NCBI GenBank assembly: GCA_966250375.1
Contig: CBINHE010000152.1
Location: 1 to 7,655, forward strand
DNA from: CAMLDH01 sp966250375
Lineage (GTDB): Bacteria; Pseudomonadota; Gammaproteobacteria; Burkholderiales; Burkholderiaceae_D
Direction: 5' to 3'
Length of the DNA stretch: 7,655 bases
The notes under the pieces were generated by a model that was not told the origin of the DNA, did not search any database, and was given only the letters and a program-made list of their open reading frames with translations. Both the position numbers and the translations under genes were made by a program. Numbering within the stretch: the stretch's first letter is position 1; each line of letters begins with the position of its first letter. Shown piece after piece: positions 5,035 through 7,655 of this stretch.

Positions 5035-6816
5035 TTATTTTTTACGCATCGGCGGCAAGTCTGTACAAACCCCTTCAAACACTTCGGCGGCCATTCCGAT
5101 CGACTCACCCAGCGTCGGATGCGGATGAATTGTCTTGCCGATATCCATCGCATCCGCGCCCATCTCGATTGCCAGCGCAATCTCGCCGATCATGTCGCCC
5201 GCATGCGTGCCGACGATGCCGCCGCCGACAATGCGATGCGTCTCGGCATCGAACAGCAGCTTGGTAAAGCCTTCGTCGCGGCCGTTGGCGACCGCACGGC
5301 CACTTGCCGCCCACGGGAAATGCCCTTTTTCCAGCTTGATGCCTTTGGCCTTGGCTTCGTCTTCGGTCACGCCAACCCATGCCACTTCCGGATCGGTATA
5401 AGCGACCGACGGGATCACGCTGGCATCGAAGTGCGACTTCTCTCCTGCCGCCGCTTCCGCTGCGACATGCGCCTCGTGCACCGCCTTGTGGGCCAGCATC
5501 GGCTGGCCCACCAGATCGCCGATCGCGAAGATGTGCGGCACGTTGGTGCGCATTTGCGAATCGACATTGATGAAACCGCGATCGGTGACCGCAACGCCAG
5601 CCTTGTCAGCCGCAATTTTCTTCCCGTTCGGACTGCGTCCGACCGCAACCAGCACCATGTCGTACAGTTGCGGCTCGGGCGCGGTGACGCTTGGATCGGC
5701 GGCCTCGAATGTGACCTTGATGCCTTCCTTCAATGCTTCTACCGCGACGGTCTTGGTCTTGGTCATGATCTTGTCGAAACGCTTTTCATTGAACTTCTGC
5801 CAGACCTTGACCATGTCGCGGTCAGCGCCCTGCATCAGACCATCCATCATCTCGACCACATCGATGCGCGCGCCCAGTGTCGAATAGACAGTGGCCATTT
5901 CAAGGCCGATGATGCCGCCGCCGATAACCAGCATGCGCTTCGGTACTTGGCGCAATTCGAGCGCGCCGGTGGAATCGACGATACGCGGATCTTTCGGCAC
6001 GAATGGCAAGTCCACGACCGATGAGCCGGCGGCAATGATTGCCTGCTTGAAATACACTGTTTTCTTGCTGCCGTCGGCGGCAGTAACTTCCATATGATGG
6101 GGGCTGACGAACTGGCCGACGCCTTGCAGCATATTGACCTTGCGCGCCTTGGCCATGCCGGCCAGGCCGCCGGTCATCTTGCTGATGACCTTCTCTTTGT
6201 AGCCTCGCAGCTTGTCGATATCGATTTCCGGTTTGGCGAAGGTGACGCCATGCGCGGCCATTGCGGCGGTTTCGTCGATCACGGCGGCAACGTGCAGCAG
6301 CGCTTTGGACGGGATGCAGCCGACGTTCAGGCAGACGCCGCCGAGGGTTGAATAGCGCTCGACCAGCACCGTTGTCATGCCAAGGTCCGCGGCGCGGAAG
6401 GCGGCCGAGTAGCCGCCGGGGCCGGCGCCGAGCACCAGCATGGCGCATTCGATATCGATCTTGCCTGCGTAATTGCTGGCAACGGGCGCGGGCGTAACGC
6501 TTGCCGGTGCTCGAGCAGCAGGAGCAGATGCTGGCACGGCAGCAGCTGGCGCAACCGGTGCGGCGGCTGCCGTGCCCTCGGATGCTTCCAGCATGAGCAG
6601 CAAAGAGCCTTCTGCCACCTTGTCGCCGATCTTGACCTTCAACTCCTTGACCACGCCGGCGTGGCTGGCAGGAATTTCCATACTGGCCTTGTCGGATTCG
6701 ACCGTGATCAACGATTGATCGACCTTGATCGTATCGCCTGGCTTCACCAGTAACTCAATGACTTCCACTTCCTTGAAATCGCCGATATCGGGGACTTTTA
6801 CTTCAATCAAACTCAT
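5035..6816 (-). CDS. lpdA: Dihydrolipoamide dehydrogenase (E3) with N-terminal lipoyl domain
   Basis: A 593-aa cytosolic flavoprotein that reoxidises dihydrolipoamide of the pyruvate dehydrogenase complex with FAD and passes electrons to NAD+. Residues 1-78 are a biotinyl/lipoyl domain with the lipoylated lysine in ESDKASM (Lys43). Residues ~80-115 are an Ala/Pro-rich swinging linker. The E3 core follows: FAD-binding GAGPGG at 130-135, redox-active disulfide in GGVCLNVGCIP (Cys162, Cys167), NAD-binding VIGGGIIGLEMA, a second FAD motif IFAIGDLVGQPMLAH, and the active-site HPHPTLGE near the end (His566, Glu571). A lipoyl domain fused to E3 is usual in Betaproteobacteria. The ATG has GGAG 8 bp upstream. 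The pyruvate dehydrogenase E1 and E2 genes, which often precede lpdA, are not next to it: the preceding gene is a protease, 132 bp away. The strong terminator follows directly. Confidence 0.97.
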   Translation of the reverse strand: MSLIEVKVPDIGDFKEVEVIELLVKPGDTIKVDQSLITVESDKASMEIPASHAGVVKELKVKIGDKVAEGSLLLMLEASEGTAAAAPVAPAAAVPASAPAARAPASVTPAPVASNYAGKIDIECAMLVLGAGPGGYSAAFRAADLGMTTVLVERYSTLGGVCLNVGCIPSKALLHVAAVIDETAAMAAHGVTFAKPEIDIDKLRGYKEKVISKMTGGLAGMAKARKVNMLQGVGQFVSPHHMEVTAADGSKKTVYFKQAIIAAGSSVVDLPFVPKDPRIVDSTGALELRQVPKRMLVIGGGIIGLEMATVYSTLGARIDVVEMMDGLMQGADRDMVKVWQKFNEKRFDKIMTKTKTVAVEALKEGIKVTFEAADPSVTAPEPQLYDMVLVAVGRSPNGKKIAADKAGVAVTDRGFINVDSQMRTNVPHIFAIGDLVGQPMLAHKAVHEAHVAAEAAAGEKSHFDASVIPSVAYTDPEVAWVGVTEDEAKAKGIKLEKGHFPWAASGRAVANGRDEGFTKLLFDAETHRIVGGGIVGTHAGDMIGEIALAIEMGADAMDIGKTIHPHPTLGESIGMAAEVFEGVCTDLPPMRKK

Positions 6817-6835
6817 GGCTTTAGCTCCGTTCTCA

Positions 6836-6937
6836 CCTTCCCTTTCCAGGGGAAGGCCGGGATGGTGGTAAGTTTCGGCTGCCTACCACGCAAACCATTA
6901 ACTCATCCTCACCCGGCCCTCTCCTTGAAAGGGAGGG
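6836..6937. repeat. Intergenic palindromes between protease gene and lpdA
   Basis: The 132-bp gap holds two inverted repeats. CCTTCCC at 6836-6842 pairs with GGGAAGG at 6850-6856 around a 7-base loop. At 6917-6937 the imperfect CCCTCTCC-TTGAA-AGGGAGGG form matches a motif scattered between genes in Burkholderiales genomes and is related in style to CCCCTTGAAGGGG in the terminal repeats. Neither is followed by a T-tract on the minus strand, so read-through from the protease gene into lpdA is possible. I see no clear separate lpdA promoter. Confidence 0.55.
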
Positions 6938-6948
6938 AATTGTTAGTG

Positions 6949-7518
6949 TTATGACTTCATCGCAAAACTGTAGATCTGGAACGGCCCCGACGAACTTTTG
7001 TCGAATTCCGCACCCGCCTGCACGCCAATTTCCGCTACTTCTCGTGCGCTTTCCGCGCGGTCGTATGCTGCGTACATTGCGCCCAGAGCAAAATTTCTGC
7101 CGCTGCCGATTCCCCAGAAGCGGTCGAAACTGAATACTTCGCGCAAGGAATACACGCCGAAGATGCCGTAAGGGTTCGCGACCAGCGAAGTGATCTGCGA
7201 CGACTCATACGGATCTTCTTCGTCTTCCTTGGGGTTCAGAAAATAATTTTCTTTTAGTATCTGATGCACTTTCGAGTAAGTATCGAACACTTCGTCACGG
7301 CCATTCAGCCTGCAGGCGTCGCCCATCTCGGTGAGCAACTTGCGCATCACCGGAAAATGGGCAGCCGTGCCGGCCAGCGTGATATAGGATTCCCCTACCT
7401 GAAAAATCTTGTTGTTCGCTTCGTACGTATTCGACAATCGCGTATCGCCAAACGTGACTAGAGAATCAGCCGCGATGGCGATTTGATTGTTCTTTTTGAC
7501 GACAACACACGTGGTCAT
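6949..7518 (-). CDS. Proteasome-like N-terminal threonine peptidase (BPH type)
   Basis: A 189-aa protein of the 20S proteasome beta/HslV superfamily, matching the Betaproteobacteria proteasome homologue (BPH) pattern. It begins Met-Thr-Thr-Cys-Val-Val-Val, so removal of Met exposes Thr1 as nucleophile, as in HslV (MTTIVSV). In processed numbering, Asp17 in AIAADSLVTFGDT and a lysine in NNKIFQVG (Lys36, about three residues later than HslV Lys33) fit the catalytic set. GIGSGRNFALGAMYAAYD matches the superfamily's conserved G-x-G-x-x-x-A-xGA segment. It should form a closed ring-shaped protease in the cytosol. No HslU-like ATPase is adjacent, unlike hslVU. The ATG at 7516-7518 is chosen because it gives the N-terminal Thr and has GGAG 8 bp upstream; an in-frame ATG at 7557 would add 13 residues, bury the nucleophile, and fall in the repeat. 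lpdA follows in the same direction. Confidence 0.85.
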   Translation of the reverse strand: MTTCVVVKKNNQIAIAADSLVTFGDTRLSNTYEANNKIFQVGESYITLAGTAAHFPVMRKLLTEMGDACRLNGRDEVFDTYSKVHQILKENYFLNPKEDEEDPYESSQITSLVANPYGIFGVYSLREVFSFDRFWGIGSGRNFALGAMYAAYDRAESAREVAEIGVQAGAEFDKSSSGPFQIYSFAMKS

Positions 7519-7539
7519 TGCGGATCTCCATGAGTAAGG

Positions 7540-7655
7540 TATTAAGCACTCACCCATAAAATATTGTGAAAGAACAGCCCCTTCCCCTTCAAGGGGGCAC
7601 AGCAGGGAATTCGGATCGCATGCGATCCGCCTGCGGAGCGGATTGCGCTTGCAAG
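7540..7655 (-). repeat. Long inverted repeat, right copy
   Basis: This is the reverse complement of 15-130 with 9 mismatches and no gaps. It holds an 18-bp perfect palindrome at 7612-7629 and half of the 24-bp palindrome, which runs off the window end. The similarity fades about 22 bp upstream of the protease start codon. The repeat forms the leader of the protease gene just as its partner forms the leader of argD. Confidence 0.9.
7563..7592 (-). promoter_or_regulatory. Candidate sigma70 promoter for the protease gene
   Basis: On the minus strand TTGAAG (7592-7587) is followed, after 18 bp, by CACAAT (7568-7563), 4 of 6 consensus matches each. It is the exact counterpart of the proposed argD promoter, with one -10 base changed (T to C), so it may be weaker. 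The protease ATG lies about 45 bp downstream. Confidence 0.4.

Noticed and set aside
4999..6024. 341-aa plus-strand reading frame inside lpdA
   Set aside because: It is antisense to a well-conserved enzyme, rich in Arg/His/Asp as expected of a shadow frame, and has no recognisable domain.
7519..7557. Extended start of the protease gene at 7557
   Set aside because: It would place 13 residues before the catalytic Thr and start inside the repeat. The ATG at 7518 has a proper ribosome site.
1..7655. Terminal inverted repeats suggesting a composite or large transposon
   Set aside because: No transposase, integrase or target duplication is visible. The enclosed genes are mostly conserved housekeeping types, and the repeats look like palindromic leaders.

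Overview
The window looks like a chromosomal segment of a betaproteobacterium, most likely an Oxalobacteraceae relative (Herbaspirillum/Collimonas/Herminiimonas type). The reasons are an argD-type aminotransferase, a dihydrolipoamide dehydrogenase with its own N-terminal lipoyl domain, and a proteasome-like protease of the betaproteobacterial BPH type. The genus is inferred from protein style only.

Layout. (1) 1-165: a repeat carrying two strong palindromes and a candidate sigma70 promoter, which leads into argD (166-1368, +). (2) 1369-1985: gene-poor debris, namely BIME/REP-like palindromes, a frameshifted C-terminal fragment of a chemotaxis receptor gene, and a decayed copy of the region downstream of lpdA. 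(3) 1986-4343 (-): a large, visibly AT-richer orphan gene. It has a type III secretion-like N-terminus, a helical N-terminal region, a Ser/Pro/Lys-rich linker and a C-terminal DUF2156/MprF-like (lysyl-phosphatidylglycerol synthase C-terminal) domain. About 100 bp upstream is a near-consensus HrpL 'hrp box'. (4) 4500-4870: a doubtful 69-aa reading frame and a REP-like hairpin. (5) 4872-5034: the intact copy of the lpdA-downstream repeat with a strong bidirectional terminator. (6) 5035-6816 (-): lpdA. (7) 6949-7518 (-): the proteasome-like peptidase. (8) 7540-7655: an inverted copy of the repeat that starts the window.

How it fits together. argD, lpdA and the protease are conserved genes, two of them plainly metabolic. 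The block at about 1857-4871 is accessory DNA set between a decayed and an intact copy of the same lpdA-downstream sequence. Its main gene has the features expected of a HrpL-controlled type III effector whose catalytic part is an aminoacyl-tRNA-dependent transferase-like (GNAT-fold) domain. That combination is the strongest candidate here for something undescribed. The second notable structure is the ~116-bp inverted repeat, about 92% identical, that forms the leader of both outermost genes, which converge towards the centre.
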